DNA of 64,000 nt from Synechococcus sp. Cruz-7E5. Lineage in GTDB: Bacteria > Cyanobacteriota > Cyanobacteriia > PCC-6307 > Cyanobiaceae. How positions within the stretch are numbered: the stretch's first letter is position 1; every line of letters starts with the position of its first letter. The translations under genes and the position numbers were made by a program. Below are positions 54,968 to 63,650 of the stretch, piece after piece. Below the pieces are notes generated by a model. The model was given only the letters and a program-made list of their open reading frames with translations, ran no database searches and was not told the origin of the DNA. The stretch spans positions 1-64,000 of the forward strand of contig NZ_JAGQCE010000005.1 in NCBI RefSeq assembly GCF_024345995.1, read 5' to 3'.

Positions 54968-55246
54968 TCACGGCTCGGCGCTGCTGCCGGGATCCCGGCT
55001 CACATCCACTCCGAAGGGGGCGAAGAGAAAAACCATCTCCCCTAGTCGCTCCTGGTGCCCATCCAGAGCAAAAACCCCGCCGGAGACAAAATCCGCCGAG
55101 CGCTGGGCCTCCTCGGGTGGCATCGAACCGAAATTGAGCACAACGGTCTTGCGCTCACGCACGGCCTGAACCGCCTGCAGGACGTCCTCAAAACGGCGTG
55201 GCTCCATCAGAACGACTTCGGGAGCCAAGTCGGGAAACCGATCCAT
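54968..55246 (-). CDS. Short SepF-like cell division protein
   Basis: A 92-residue protein that is essentially only the SepF core: VVLMEPRRFEDVLQAVQAV, KTVVLNFGSMPPEEAQRSADFVSG and FALDGHQERLGEMVFLFAP. SepF binds FtsZ and tethers it to membrane through an N-terminal amphipathic helix, but the usual N-terminal helix and linker are absent. I use ATG 55246; a GTG at 55291 adds 15 residues (RRLAPLGCPWHRDG) that do not resemble the SepF amphipathic helix. The host may carry a normal SepF elsewhere. It lies 10-55 bases downstream of the PAP/fibrillin gene. Confidence 0.75.
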   Translation of the reverse strand: MDRFPDLAPEVVLMEPRRFEDVLQAVQAVRERKTVVLNFGSMPPEEAQRSADFVSGGVFALDGHQERLGEMVFLFAPFGVDVSRDPGSSAEP

Positions 55247-55300
55247 GCCATCACGGTGCCATGGGCAGCCCAGCGGCGCCAACCGCCGCACCCGCTCGGG

Positions 55301-55858
55301 TCAGGGCTGGTGCACAGGTTCAGCCAGGGCGAGCAGGTCGTCGCAGCACAGCTCTTCCCGACGGCGCAGGGCAAAGAGAGTCCCGGTCTGTCCCCGGCAG
55401 ATGCGCAACTCCTGATCCAGAACGGTGATGTCCAGCCAGGCCGGGTAGCTCTGGCTCACCTGACGCAACAGGCGCAACTGCATCGGTCCCAGCCCCGGGC
55501 CGATCCAACCTCCCCGCTCAAAGCTCACCGATACCCGCTGGGGCCCCTGAACGGCAATCCGCGCCAGCACGGCGATGCCACCCAGGCCAGAAAAGGCACC
55601 GGTGAGGCGCAGCAGGTTCATGGCACGGGCACGGGCAGGAACCAGTACCTGAAGGTTGTCAATCCAAGGGGCAACCCGCAGGTAGGGAGCCTTGCTGCTG
55701 CTCCAGCGCAACTCCCAGACCCCCTCCAGATGCTCCGGCCGCTGCAGCAGATCAGCGGGTGACTCCCGCTCAAGAGATTCGATCAGGGAGCGGATCCGCT
55801 GATCGCCGAGCGCAGCGGGGTTGCACAACCCTTCGAGCAACTGTTCACGGGGAGTCAT
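55301..55858 (-). CDS. PAP/fibrillin family protein
   Basis: A 185-residue lipid-associated protein of the plastid fibrillin (PAP) family. From the ATG at 55858 it begins MTPREQLLEGLCNPAALGD; the core has LEGVWELRWSSSKAPYL, FSGLGGIAVLARIAV and VSVSFERGGWIGPG, the lipocalin-like fold. In plants, fibrillins organise plastoglobule lipids; cyanobacterial members relate to photoprotection and quinone or lipid storage. The in-frame codon at 55945 would add a Pro-rich stretch unlike family. SepF-like follows. Confidence 0.85.
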   Translation of the reverse strand: MTPREQLLEGLCNPAALGDQRIRSLIESLERESPADLLQRPEHLEGVWELRWSSSKAPYLRVAPWIDNLQVLVPARARAMNLLRLTGAFSGLGGIAVLARIAVQGPQRVSVSFERGGWIGPGLGPMQLRLLRQVSQSYPAWLDITVLDQELRICRGQTGTLFALRRREELCCDDLLALAEPVHQP

Positions 55859-55986
55859 GGCACCAGAGGGGGTTGGAGGGGGACCTGGGGCCGGGGGCGC
55901 GTGTAGAGTGATCTTTGATTTTTCGATCACTGGTGAGAGCAACACTTCCAGCCGTCGACGGATCCGTTCAAGTTATTTAAAGTTAC

Positions 55987-56334
55987 ATGACAATCTACGT
56001 AGGCAACCTCTCGTTCGATGCCGAGCAAGAGGATCTCCGTGACCTTTTCAGTCAGTACGGAGAAGTGCGCCAGTGCAGCCTGCCCCTTGACAGGGAAACT
56101 GGACGCAAGCGCGGCTTCGCGTTCGTGGAACTCGCGAACGACGCCGAAGAGCAGAAAGCCATCGACGATCTTCAGAACGTCGAATGGATGAACCGGATGA
56201 TCCGGGTCAACAAGGCAGAGCCCCGCGGTGGTGGCGGCGGCGGCGGTGGCAATCGCGGCGGTGGCGGTGGCTACGGCGGCGGTGGCGGTGGTGGCGGCTA
56301 CGGCGGCGGCGGCGGTGGTCGCAGCCGCTACTGA
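55987..56334 (+). CDS. RRM RNA-binding protein
   Basis: A 115-residue cyanobacterial RNA-recognition-motif protein with RNP2 IYVGNL (3-8) and RNP1 RGFAFVEL (42-49), followed by a Gly-rich tail (about 80-115, GG/Y repeats). Such proteins are cold- and stress-regulated and help localise photosynthesis mRNAs near thylakoids in some species. The ATG at 55987 is preceded by an AT-rich leader (GATTTTTCGATC at about 55917). A strong terminator follows at 56385. Confidence 0.94.
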   Translation: MTIYVGNLSFDAEQEDLRDLFSQYGEVRQCSLPLDRETGRKRGFAFVELANDAEEQKAIDDLQNVEWMNRMIRVNKAEPRGGGGGGGGNRGGGGGYGGGGGGGGYGGGGGGRSRY

Positions 56335-56384
56335 GTCTTCCAAAGCCTCCAGATAAAGGTTCGCCTGACTCTGGAACTTTGATC

Positions 56385-56409
56385 AACCCCGCCAAGGCGG
56401 GGTTTTTTT
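56385..56409 (+). terminator. Rho-independent terminator of the RRM gene
   Basis: AACCCCGCC (56385-56393), AA, GGCGGGGTT (56396-56404) with a continuous T-run from 56403 to 56409. It lies 50 bases after the RRM stop codon. Confidence 0.92.
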
Positions 56410-56450
56410 GTTGGGGCACCCTCAACAGCAAGCAGGCAGGGCACCCCAAC
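56410..56450 (-). other. Imperfect stem-loop downstream of cyAbrB
   Basis: On the minus strand GTTGGGG-TG-CCCT pairs with AGGG-TG-CCCCAAC through two G-U pairs, giving a 13-pair stem around a 15-base loop. The same sequence on the plus strand has two C-A mismatches instead, so the stem is stronger in the minus transcript, which comes from cyAbrB (stop at 56474). No T-run follows directly, so its terminator role is uncertain. Confidence 0.4.
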
Positions 56451-56473
56451 TGCTCAGGCAGATGGGTAAAGGA

Positions 56474-56848
56474 TCACTCCTCACCTTCGTCTTCAGCGCC
56501 GACAGGCACCAGGCGGATCTGCTTGCGGCCGATCTTCAGCTCGAACTCATCCCCTGGCTTGAGGTCAAGCAACGCCGTGTAAGCCTTGCCCACCAGCAGG
56601 TTGCCGTTGCCTTGAACAGTGGCGATGTAGCTGAGCTTGCGTCCACCTTTGCCGGCTGCCTGACCGCCACCGCTGGAGCCGAGGTTGACGCCCTTGGCCT
56701 CCAGCAGAGCTTCGTAAAACGCCGTGAAATTCAATCGCTCACTGCCGTCCTTCTTGGTGCTGACGTAGCCGGCAGAGCGCACCAGCTCTGATTTGCTGAC
56801 CTCACCCAGCTCCTTGACCTTGGCGAGCAGATCGGCACCAGTCAACAT
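56474..56848 (-). CDS. cyAbrB family transcriptional regulator
   Basis: cyAbrB proteins are cyanobacterial DNA-binding regulators of carbon/nitrogen balance, hydrogenase and stress genes. The 124-residue product from the ATG at 56848 has MLTGADLLAKVKELGEVSKS, VRSAGYVSTKKDGSERLNF and FYEALLEAKG, then a Gly-rich linker and the AbrB-like C-terminal domain (about 72-115, LSYIATVQGNGNLLVGKAY). This is the classic cyAbrB layout. An in-frame codon at 56944 would add 32 residues with no family likeness. Confidence 0.92.
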   Translation of the reverse strand: MLTGADLLAKVKELGEVSKSELVRSAGYVSTKKDGSERLNFTAFYEALLEAKGVNLGSSGGGQAAGKGGRKLSYIATVQGNGNLLVGKAYTALLDLKPGDEFELKIGRKQIRLVPVGAEDEGEE

Positions 56849-57058
56849 GGCATTGCTTAAGAACATCACAGACAACATACTGAATGGCGTGGGTTCGTTG
56901 AGGTTGGCGGAAACAGCAACCTGGCCAGCCCAGTTCAGATCCAACGAAGATCCTGGTCATCGCACATTTCCGGTCAGGACATCCTGATTCTGATCAGGTG
57001 AGTCATGGCCCAGAAGTTGCAGGATCCTCTCTGCACTCGCAAACCCGATCTGATCCGT

Positions 57059-58513
57059 TCAGTGGGAATGACCGTGGCGAGGTCGCTGAAACCGGAACCA
57101 CCAGCTTGCCCCCCCCAGCAGAATCATCAGGATCAGGGGTGCTTCGCGCCAGATTTGATAGGTCGTGGCCCGCTTCAGCCGCTCCAGTTCGAACACCCCC
57201 AGCTCGGCCCGCCCCGGTGGCAAGGCAGCGCGAACCACCCCCTGAGCGTCGATCACCAGACTGGGGCCTGTGTTGGCGGTGCTCACCAACCAGCGGCCCA
57301 CTTCGATCGCCCGCAGCTGGGCCAGGGCCGTGAACTGATCACGCAGCAGAGCTGGATAGGGGTCGAGATTGGCGCTGGCCATCAACCAACTGGCCCCCGC
57401 CGCGGTGGCCTCGCGCAGGCCCTCGCCATTGGCCAGCTCGTAGCAGATCGCCACCGCCGGATCCGCGCCGCTGCGTCTGAGCAGCCGAGCGGGCGGCCCC
57501 GGCTCCACCCCCCCCACGGCAGACAGTCCACCCCAGCGCCAGAAGCGCGCCAGGGGCACCCATTCGCCCAGAGGCACCACCCTGGCCTTGTCGACCCAAC
57601 TGGAGGCTTCACTCGAGCTGGGCTCGAAGCGGAGGACACTGCTGCGCAACTCCTCCCCTTCAAGGCGGAAGCCACCACTGAGGACCTCCGCCTCGGCCTC
57701 GGGCATGACCTGCCCGAGCACCAACGTTCCTTCCGGCAGAAGCAGGGGCACCCCCAGGGCGGCCGCCTGCTGACGGGCCCTGGCAATCTGCACCAGCAGA
57801 TCCCGCTGGCGCTCGGGCTCGAACTTCTCCCGGGTGGGCAGCGCTGGTTGCAGCACCATCACCCGGAAGGACTCCCCCCGCTCCACCCGATCGGCCCGCA
57901 GCTGGCTCCAGCCGAGGCCATGGCTGAACAACAGCAGAGCGGCCATACCCAGGCCCCAGCCACGCCGGCTGACCGCAGGCGCCACCAAAGTGCGCCAGCA
58001 GAACCAGCCGATCAACAGCTGAACGGCAGCCACCAGGCCGGATCCGCCCACAGCCGCCAGCCCGGCCAGAGCCCGATCGGCGGGCAGGGGGGAGGCACCC
58101 AGCCCGATCCAGAACAGGGGTCCGGCGGCCAGGAGCACTTCCGCCAGCCCCCAGAGCCCGGAGGCCAGCAGCGCCGTGGCGAGGAGGCGGGGGTCAAGGC
58201 GGCGTACCAGCCAGCCCCAGATCGCCACCAGCCCCCCCCCGGCCAGACCGCAGGCCAACCAGAGCGCCAGGCAGATCGGCAGGCTCAGGGGGCCGGGGAC
58301 ACCGATCCAGTCGAGGGGATGCAACCAAAGCAGCCAGCGATGGCTGACCAGCACCGCAGCGCCCCCCCAGAGGCCGGCAGCAGCAGGAGTGGCTCCCCAG
58401 AGGGGAACCAGGGCCAGCCAGAGCAGCGGCGGCAGGCCCAGGGGTGCCAGGGAGAGCCCCGCCAGGGCACCGGCAAGGGCGGTGATCACCCTCAGGCGCC
58501 GGTCATCTCCCAT
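57059..58513 (-). CDS. lnt: Apolipoprotein N-acyltransferase
   Basis: Lnt adds the third acyl chain to lipoproteins in the inner membrane. The 484-residue protein has six or so N-terminal membrane helices and a C-terminal nitrilase domain with catalytic Glu in LLLPEGTLVLG, Lys in SWVDKARVVPLGEWVP and Cys in AVAICYELANGE. The C-terminal hydrophobic segment APLILMILLGGASWWF ends it. The ATG at 58513 (MGDDRRLRV) is used; an ATG at 58528 is equally possible. It is divergent from the phasin-like gene with 50 bases between them. Confidence 0.93.
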   Translation of the reverse strand: MGDDRRLRVITALAGALAGLSLAPLGLPPLLWLALVPLWGATPAAAGLWGGAAVLVSHRWLLWLHPLDWIGVPGPLSLPICLALWLACGLAGGGLVAIWGWLVRRLDPRLLATALLASGLWGLAEVLLAAGPLFWIGLGASPLPADRALAGLAAVGGSGLVAAVQLLIGWFCWRTLVAPAVSRRGWGLGMAALLLFSHGLGWSQLRADRVERGESFRVMVLQPALPTREKFEPERQRDLLVQIARARQQAAALGVPLLLPEGTLVLGQVMPEAEAEVLSGGFRLEGEELRSSVLRFEPSSSEASSWVDKARVVPLGEWVPLARFWRWGGLSAVGGVEPGPPARLLRRSGADPAVAICYELANGEGLREATAAGASWLMASANLDPYPALLRDQFTALAQLRAIEVGRWLVSTANTGPSLVIDAQGVVRAALPPGRAELGVFELERLKRATTYQIWREAPLILMILLGGASWWFRFQRPRHGHSH

Positions 58514-58563
58514 GGCCTGCGCAGGCATGCAACGACATCATCAGATGGTCAGCGCTTGCCGCC

Positions 58564-58905
58564 ATGGACCGGGACAATCTGCTCCAGCAACTGATCCTGC
58601 GTGGACTGGGCACCAGTTCCCTGGTGGCCGACCGTCTGCGCAACGTCACCCAGGCCTGGGTGACAAGCGGCCGCCTTGATCCCGGCGAAGCCACGGTGCT
58701 CGTCGACGACGTGATGCGCTCGCTGCGGGGGGAGAACCCCGAACTGGAGAAGCAGGCCGAGCGCACCATGGAGCGAGGCATCGATCACTTCCTTCAGGAC
58801 CTGGGGCTGGCCCGCCAGCGCGAGGTGGATGAGCTGAGGGGCCGCATCGACCGGCTGGAGCAACAGCTGCGCAGCCGACGGGAAGGGGCCGAAGTGCCCG
58901 ACTGA
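58564..58905 (+). CDS. Phasin-like coiled-coil protein
   Basis: A 113-residue protein beginning MDRDNLLQQLILRGLGTSSL with a C-terminal coiled coil (LARQREVDELRGRIDRLEQQ at about 80-99). Cyanobacterial proteins of this type are often labelled phasin family by resemblance to surface proteins of polyhydroxyalkanoate granules. No PHA synthase gene is in the window, so that role is uncertain. Start is ATG at 58564. Confidence 0.75.
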   Translation: MDRDNLLQQLILRGLGTSSLVADRLRNVTQAWVTSGRLDPGEATVLVDDVMRSLRGENPELEKQAERTMERGIDHFLQDLGLARQREVDELRGRIDRLEQQLRSRREGAEVPD

Positions 58906-58983
58906 CGCGGCACAGGAGTCGTCATCCCCGGCGCTGGCAGAATGCCTGCCAGCTCGTTCCGGCCAGGCAGCCGACACCGATCC

Positions 58984-59655
58984 ATGCGTGACATCCTGAT
59001 CAGCACCGGCGTCTGCGTCGCCTGCCTGCTGCTGGCCCTGGCCAGTCAGCTGATTTCTCCCAGCACAGTCGAGGCCAGCGGCAGCGGTGCTGTCAGCACT
59101 GCCTCCGTTGGCTCAGCTGCCGTCGCTTCGGTCAGCTCAGCCATCAATAAGGCACCTGCAGCACCCAGCGGTCGGATCGAGCTCGACCCCGACGATCCGA
59201 ATCCCTCGCTGTTCACCATGGCCTCCGACAGTCCCAACGACACCTCCGCCCTCGCCGACGCCTCCGTTGCCCAAGTGGGTGCATCCGGCCTGGGAGGCGA
59301 ATTGGTGGCCGCAAAGGAAGTGGTCACCCCCAGTGGCCTGCGTATCACCGATCTGGTGGTCGGCGAGGGTGCCGAAGCCGTGAGCGGCCAGCCCGTCCAG
59401 GTTAACTATCGCGGCACCCTCGCCAGCGGCAAGGAGTTCGACAGCAGCTACGGCCGTGGCCCCTTCTCCTTCCCGCTTGGAGCCGGTCGGGTGATCAAGG
59501 GCTGGGATGAAGGCGTGGCCGGTATGAAGGTGGGCGGCAAGCGCAAACTGGTGATCCCACCGGATCTGGCCTACGGCGAACGGGGCGCCGGCGGCGTCAT
59601 TCCCCCGAACGCAACCCTCACCTTCGAGGTGGAACTGCTCGGGGTCGGAGGCTGA
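58984..59655 (+). CDS. FKBP-type peptidyl-prolyl cis-trans isomerase, exported
   Basis: A 223-residue foldase, probably periplasmic or thylakoid-lumenal. The ATG at 58984 starts a hydrophobic signal or anchor (about 5-25), followed by a Ser/Ala-rich region and an FKBP domain (about 115-223): [58 protein letters not shown] and [16 protein letters not shown]. The FK506-site aromatic residues (Tyr, Phe, Trp, Tyr) are visible. An in-frame ATG at 58942 would add 14 basic residues. Confidence 0.94.
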   Translation: MRDILISTGVCVACLLLALASQLISPSTVEASGSGAVSTASVGSAAVASVSSAINKAPAAPSGRIELDPDDPNPSLFTMASDSPNDTSALADASVAQVGASGLGGELVAAKEVVTPSGLRITDLVVGEGAEAVSGQPVQVNYRGTLASGKEFDSSYGRGPFSFPLGAGRVIKGWDEGVAGMKVGGKRKLVIPPDLAYGERGAGGVIPPNATLTFEVELLGVGG

Positions 59656-59863
59656 GCCTCGCCCTGCAACTGGGCCAGGGCTCATCTCGTTAATATGAGA
59701 GCTCCGGTGGACCGCCGGTCAAGCTGTTCATGGTCACATTGGTGACAGATCCGGCTCGCCTTTTCTCGACGTGCCGCCGGGACTCAGCCACAGGCCTGTG
59801 CCATGCCGCCTCAACAAGCGGTCCCCCATGGGCTCCGCCCTTTCCCCCTTCGTTGCACTGTTC

Positions 59864-60463
59864 ATGGCCCACACGCTGCCCGCTCTCCCCTACGACATCA
59901 ACGCGCTCGAACCCCATATCTCGCAGAACACCCTCGAGTTTCATCACGGCAAGCACCACGCCGCCTACGTCACCAACCTCAACAAACTGATCGAAGGTAC
60001 CGACCTTGACGGCCAGAGCCTTGAGGAGGTGATCACAAGCGTGGCCGGAGATGCCTCCAAGGCTGGGGTGTTCAACAACGCGGCCCAGGTGTGGAACCAC
60101 AGCTTCTACTGGCAGTGCATGAAACCCGGTGGTGGCGGCCAGCCCAGCGGAGCCCTCGCCGATAAAATCAACGCCGACTTCGGCAGTTTCGATGCCTTCG
60201 TTGAGCAGTTCAAGACCGCTGGTGCCACCCAGTTCGGCAGCGGCTGGGCCTGGCTGATCCTTGATGGCGACACTCTGAAGATCACCAAGACCGCCAACGC
60301 TGATCTGCCCCTAGCCCACGGTCAGAAAGCACTCCTGACGATGGATGTCTGGGAGCATGCCTACTACCTCGACTATCAGAACAGGCGCCCGGATTACATG
60401 ACCACCTTCCTTGAGAAGCTGGTGAACTGGGACTTCGTGGCCGCCAACCTCGCCGCCGCCTGA
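59864..60463 (+). CDS. sodB: Superoxide dismutase, iron type
   Basis: The 199-residue enzyme dismutates superoxide in the cytoplasm. Metal ligands are H27 ([11 protein letters not shown]), H79 (QVWNHSFYW), D161 and H165 ([12 protein letters not shown]). Gln75 and the GSGWAWL block favour the iron class over manganese. The ATG at 59864 ([11 protein letters not shown]) is the family start. A possible -10 (TAATAT, 59691-59696) lies in the 208-base stretch upstream, which otherwise shows nothing clear. Confidence 0.96.
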   Translation: MAHTLPALPYDINALEPHISQNTLEFHHGKHHAAYVTNLNKLIEGTDLDGQSLEEVITSVAGDASKAGVFNNAAQVWNHSFYWQCMKPGGGGQPSGALADKINADFGSFDAFVEQFKTAGATQFGSGWAWLILDGDTLKITKTANADLPLAHGQKALLTMDVWEHAYYLDYQNRRPDYMTTFLEKLVNWDFVAANLAAA

Positions 60464-60515
60464 TTCTCCCCGGCCCCTTCCCTTGGGGGCCATCCAACCG
60501 GAGGTGGCCGCCTGC

Positions 60516-61673
60516 TCAGGGGCGAGCCGCCTCCTCAACCGCTTCAGGAGCGATCCACATGGCATCGCCATAGGAGAAGAATCGGTAACCCTGCCGCTTG
60601 GCCTCCTCGTAAAGCTCCAGCAGCCGTGGCCGACCGATCAGGGCACTCACCAGCAGCAACAGCGAGCTGCGGGGCAGGTGGAAATTAGTGAGCAGTCCCT
60701 GCACCACCTGAAAGCGGAATCCAGGCTGGATCACCAGGTTGACCGGTCCACGGAAGGGCACCAGGTTGCCGTCGTGGAGCGCCGCCACACCTTCAAGGCT
60801 GCGGACGCTGGTGGTGCCGATCGCGATCACCCGCCCGCCCCGCAACCGACACGCGGCCACCGCATCCACCAGACCCTCGCTGATCTCCACCCACTCGCTG
60901 TGCAGATCCAGGCTGGAGAGGTCCTCCTCCTCCAGGGGGCGAAAGGTGCCGATGCCCACGTGCAGCGTGGCGGTTGCGATTTCCACGCCCCTGGCGCGGA
61001 TCGCCTCCAGCAGCTCATCACTAAGGTGCAGGCCCGCCGTCGGGGCGGCCACCGCTCCGGGCCTGGTGGCATAGCGGGTCTGGTAGCGGCTTTCCTGCTC
61101 AGGATCCGGATGCTGGATGTAAGGGGGCAGCGGCATCGCCCCGTAGCGCTGCAACAGAGCTTCGATCGAAGCGGCGTCGGTGCAGCCGGGGGGGAAGCGG
61201 ATCACCCGTCCACCTGTGGTCTCATCGAGCGCAACCACCTCCAGCGGCAGGGACGGCTGGCCGGCGGCTTCAAGTTGGAGCACCTCACCAGGCCGCACCC
61301 GCTTACCCGGACGCACCAGGCAGATCCAGCAGCTCTCGCTGGAAGCCGCAGCCGCCTCCCGTGGAGCGGCATTGTTGTGGGGCTGAAGCACCAGCAGCTC
61401 CACGGCACCTCCACTGGCGCGGCGGGCCTGCAGCCGGGCCTTGAGCACCCGGGTGTCGTTGACCACGAGCAGATCACCTGGTCGCAACTCCCCCTGCAGG
61501 TCCCAGACACTGAGATGTCTGACCTGCTGCTCTGCGCCTGAGCCCTCGCCAGCGGGACCCAGGGCCAGCAAGCGGGCGCTGTGGCGGGGCTCCGCGGGCG
61601 TCTGGGCGATGAACGACGGCGGCAGGTCGTAGGTGTAACTGGAGAGCCGCAGATCAGCTGACAGATCGCTCAG
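60516..61673 (-). CDS. queA: S-adenosylmethionine:tRNA ribosyltransferase-isomerase QueA; start codon undecided
   Basis: QueA transfers and rearranges the ribosyl of SAM onto 7-aminomethyl-7-deazaguanine in the anticodon of tRNAs for queuosine. Family blocks include SSYTYDLPPSFIAQTPAEP, DLLVVNDTRVLKARL, RYQTRYATRPGAVAAPTAG, VGIGTFRPL and SLLLLVSALIG. No ATG, GTG or TTG occurs in frame between the pdhC stop at 61712 and the conserved N-terminus; the next in-frame TTG is well inside. I give a CTG at 61673, a guess, with CTGs at 61664 and 61652 as alternatives; a sequence error is equally possible. Confidence 0.87.
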   Translation of the reverse strand: MSDLSADLRLSSYTYDLPPSFIAQTPAEPRHSARLLALGPAGEGSGAEQQVRHLSVWDLQGELRPGDLLVVNDTRVLKARLQARRASGGAVELLVLQPHNNAAPREAAAASSESCWICLVRPGKRVRPGEVLQLEAAGQPSLPLEVVALDETTGGRVIRFPPGCTDAASIEALLQRYGAMPLPPYIQHPDPEQESRYQTRYATRPGAVAAPTAGLHLSDELLEAIRARGVEIATATLHVGIGTFRPLEEEDLSSLDLHSEWVEISEGLVDAVAACRLRGGRVIAIGTTSVRSLEGVAALHDGNLVPFRGPVNLVIQPGFRFQVVQGLLTNFHLPRSSLLLLVSALIGRPRLLELYEEAKRQGYRFFSYGDAMWIAPEAVEEAARP

Positions 61674-61711
61674 GTGTGCAGGCCCCGGAGGGGCCGAGGA
61701 AACAACGAAAG

Positions 61712-63070
61712 TCAGAGGGCCAGGCTTTCTGGCGCCGTCTCGATCAGCTGGGCCAGATCCTTGAGGAATGCGGCGGCATGGGTGCCATAGATGACCCGGT
61801 GATCGGCCGTGAGGTTCACCTGCATCTGGCGTTTGACAGCAATGGAGCCATCCTTGCCTGCCACCACGGCTGGACGGGAAGCCGCCACGGCCAGGATCGC
61901 CCCTGTGCCCGGTGGCAGGATCGCGTCGAAGCGGTCGACGCCATACATCCCCAGATTGGAGAGGGTGAAGGTACCGGTGCTGTACTCCTCGGGCTTGAGC
62001 TGCTTGGAGCGGGAGCGAGCCACCAGGTCGGCCCACGAGCGCGAGAGGCTGTAGAGATCGGTGCGGTCGGCCGCGGCCAGTACCGGAGTGATCAGACCTC
62101 CATCATCCATGGCCACCGCCACGGCGACATTGATGGCGGGGGGATAGATCATGCCGGCCTCGCTGAAGGATGCATTGACCTGGGGGTGACGGGCTAGGAC
62201 CACACCCACCGCCTTGGCGAGCAGGGCCGTCATGGTGACACCCTTGCTCTTCACCGTCTTGGCGAACGCATCGAGCCGGTCGGTGGTGATCGTGTAGCCC
62301 ACGTGGAAACAGGGCACTGCCAGGCTGGCCAGCATGCTCCGGTTGACCGCCGCCTGCAGCGTGTTGAAAGCCACCGTGTCGCCAGGGTTGCCGAAGGTCT
62401 GACCGACGGGAGCCGGTGCCGCTGAGCCGTTGGCAGACCCGGCGGCGGCAGGCGTGGCCGAGACCGCCGGAGCAGTGCCCTCCGCCACGCGGGGCAGGCT
62501 GGCGGCCTGACCAGCGGCCCGCTCAACGTCTTCGGCCTGGATGCGGCCATGGGGGCCACTGCCCCGCAGGCTTTCAAGAGCCACACCCAGCTGAGCGGCG
62601 AGCTTGCGCGCGCGCGGGGTGGCCACCAGCCGCCCGCCGCTGGCCACAGGAGCAGCCACTGGTTCGGGCACTGCCGTAGCCACAGCAGCCGGAGCCGCTG
62701 CAGCAGCAGCGGCAGGAGCAGAAGCGGCAGCAGCCAAAGGGGCTGGGGCCTCCGCAGGTGCTGCCGCAACCGGAGCAGCCGTAGCCGGTGCCGCCGGCGC
62801 CGAAGCCTGAGCCGCCGCGATCTCTGCCTCGGTTTCAACTATCAGGCCGATGGTTTCACCGACCGGGGCGGTGCCGCCGGAGGGAAGCAGCACCGAAGCG
62901 AGGAAGCCCTCCTGAAAGGCCTCCACATCCATGTCGGCCTTGTCGGACTCCACGACCAGCACCGATTCGCCCCTCTCGACGCGATCACCGGGCTTCTTCA
63001 GCCACTCCACGATCTTGCCCTCCGTCATCGTGGAGCTCAGGGCGGGCATGAAGATTTCGTGGGTCGCCAA
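61712..63070 (-). CDS. pdhC: Pyruvate dehydrogenase E2 (dihydrolipoamide acetyltransferase)
   Basis: E2 forms the core of the pyruvate dehydrogenase complex and makes acetyl-CoA. The 452-residue protein has one lipoyl domain with Lys44 in VVESDKADMDVE, a long Ala/Pro linker, a peripheral-subunit-binding domain (about 147-183, ATPRARKLAAQLGV), and the catalytic domain ending with DHRVIYGTHAAAF (from Asp423), where the usual Asp after HRVI is Tyr, as in plastid and cyanobacterial E2. Start TTG at 63070 by the family N-terminus MATHEIFMPALSSTM. E1-alpha is at 12.2 kb. Confidence 0.94.
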   Translation of the reverse strand: MATHEIFMPALSSTMTEGKIVEWLKKPGDRVERGESVLVVESDKADMDVEAFQEGFLASVLLPSGGTAPVGETIGLIVETEAEIAAAQASAPAAPATAAPVAAAPAEAPAPLAAAASAPAAAAAAAPAAVATAVPEPVAAPVASGGRLVATPRARKLAAQLGVALESLRGSGPHGRIQAEDVERAAGQAASLPRVAEGTAPAVSATPAAAGSANGSAAPAPVGQTFGNPGDTVAFNTLQAAVNRSMLASLAVPCFHVGYTITTDRLDAFAKTVKSKGVTMTALLAKAVGVVLARHPQVNASFSEAGMIYPPAINVAVAVAMDDGGLITPVLAAADRTDLYSLSRSWADLVARSRSKQLKPEEYSTGTFTLSNLGMYGVDRFDAILPPGTGAILAVAASRPAVVAGKDGSIAVKRQMQVNLTADHRVIYGTHAAAFLKDLAQLIETAPESLAL

Positions 63071-63138
63071 AGTCCTGATCCCAATGCAGGCTGCGTCAGG
63101 ATTTTACGTGGGAACCCTCCGAGCACCGAGCCAGAAGA

Positions 63139-63582
63139 TCAGCCCCCCTCGATCGCCTCCACCACGCCGTCGCGCACCAGCACTGCCACCTGCAGCTTTT
63201 CCACCAGATTGTCGCCCACCTTGATCTTGCAGGTGCCCTCGATCTGGCCCTGGTCGACGATCTGATCGAACTCGAGATCGCGCACCTGGCGCTGCTGCTC
63301 CAGCAGGGTGCGCTTCTGGTCCTCGAACTCGGCCCGCTTGGCCGCCACCTGCTGCTGCACGGAGGCAACCTGCTCCTGTACGCGCGGATCGAGCGGGTTC
63401 AGGCTCTGTCGGCGGATCTCATCCACCAGCTGCTGGCCCTCCTGCTCCAGCTGGGAAAGCTGTTGATCACTGTTGCTCAGAGCGGCACTCAGCTCCCGCT
63501 CGGCGTCCTCCTTCCAGCGGGGGGTGACCACGGCCCGCACCGTGATCGTGCGCTTGATCGTGAGGTTGTGGCCTTCAGTCAT
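63139..63582 (-). CDS. YlqD family protein
   Basis: A 147-residue protein with an N-terminal beta segment (LTIKRTITVRAVVTPRWKED), a central coiled coil (LSQLEQEGQQLVDEIRRQ and LEQQRQVRDLEFDQI) and a C-terminal beta part with IEGTCKIKVGDNLVEKLQV. This layout matches YlqD, a small family of unknown role found in Firmicutes and cyanobacteria. The ATG at 63582 is used. It lies 69 bases upstream of pdhC on the same strand. Confidence 0.8.
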   Translation of the reverse strand: MTEGHNLTIKRTITVRAVVTPRWKEDAERELSAALSNSDQQLSQLEQEGQQLVDEIRRQSLNPLDPRVQEQVASVQQQVAAKRAEFEDQKRTLLEQQRQVRDLEFDQIVDQGQIEGTCKIKVGDNLVEKLQVAVLVRDGVVEAIEGG

Positions 63583-63650
63583 GGGAGGGGGATCGCAGAG
63601 ACCAGGCTCTCAGCCAGGCGTCCAGCGGTCAACCGCGGGGGGCGGGGAGC

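Noticed and set aside
57005-58594. A 529-codon plus-strand frame opposite lnt.
   Set aside because: Gln/Pro/His-rich antisense of a complete apolipoprotein N-acyltransferase gene.
61712-63070. Loss of the catalytic Asp in PdhC (Tyr after HRVI) as evidence of inactivation.
   Set aside because: As I recall, plastid and cyanobacterial E2 proteins share this Tyr and are active, so it is a lineage feature.
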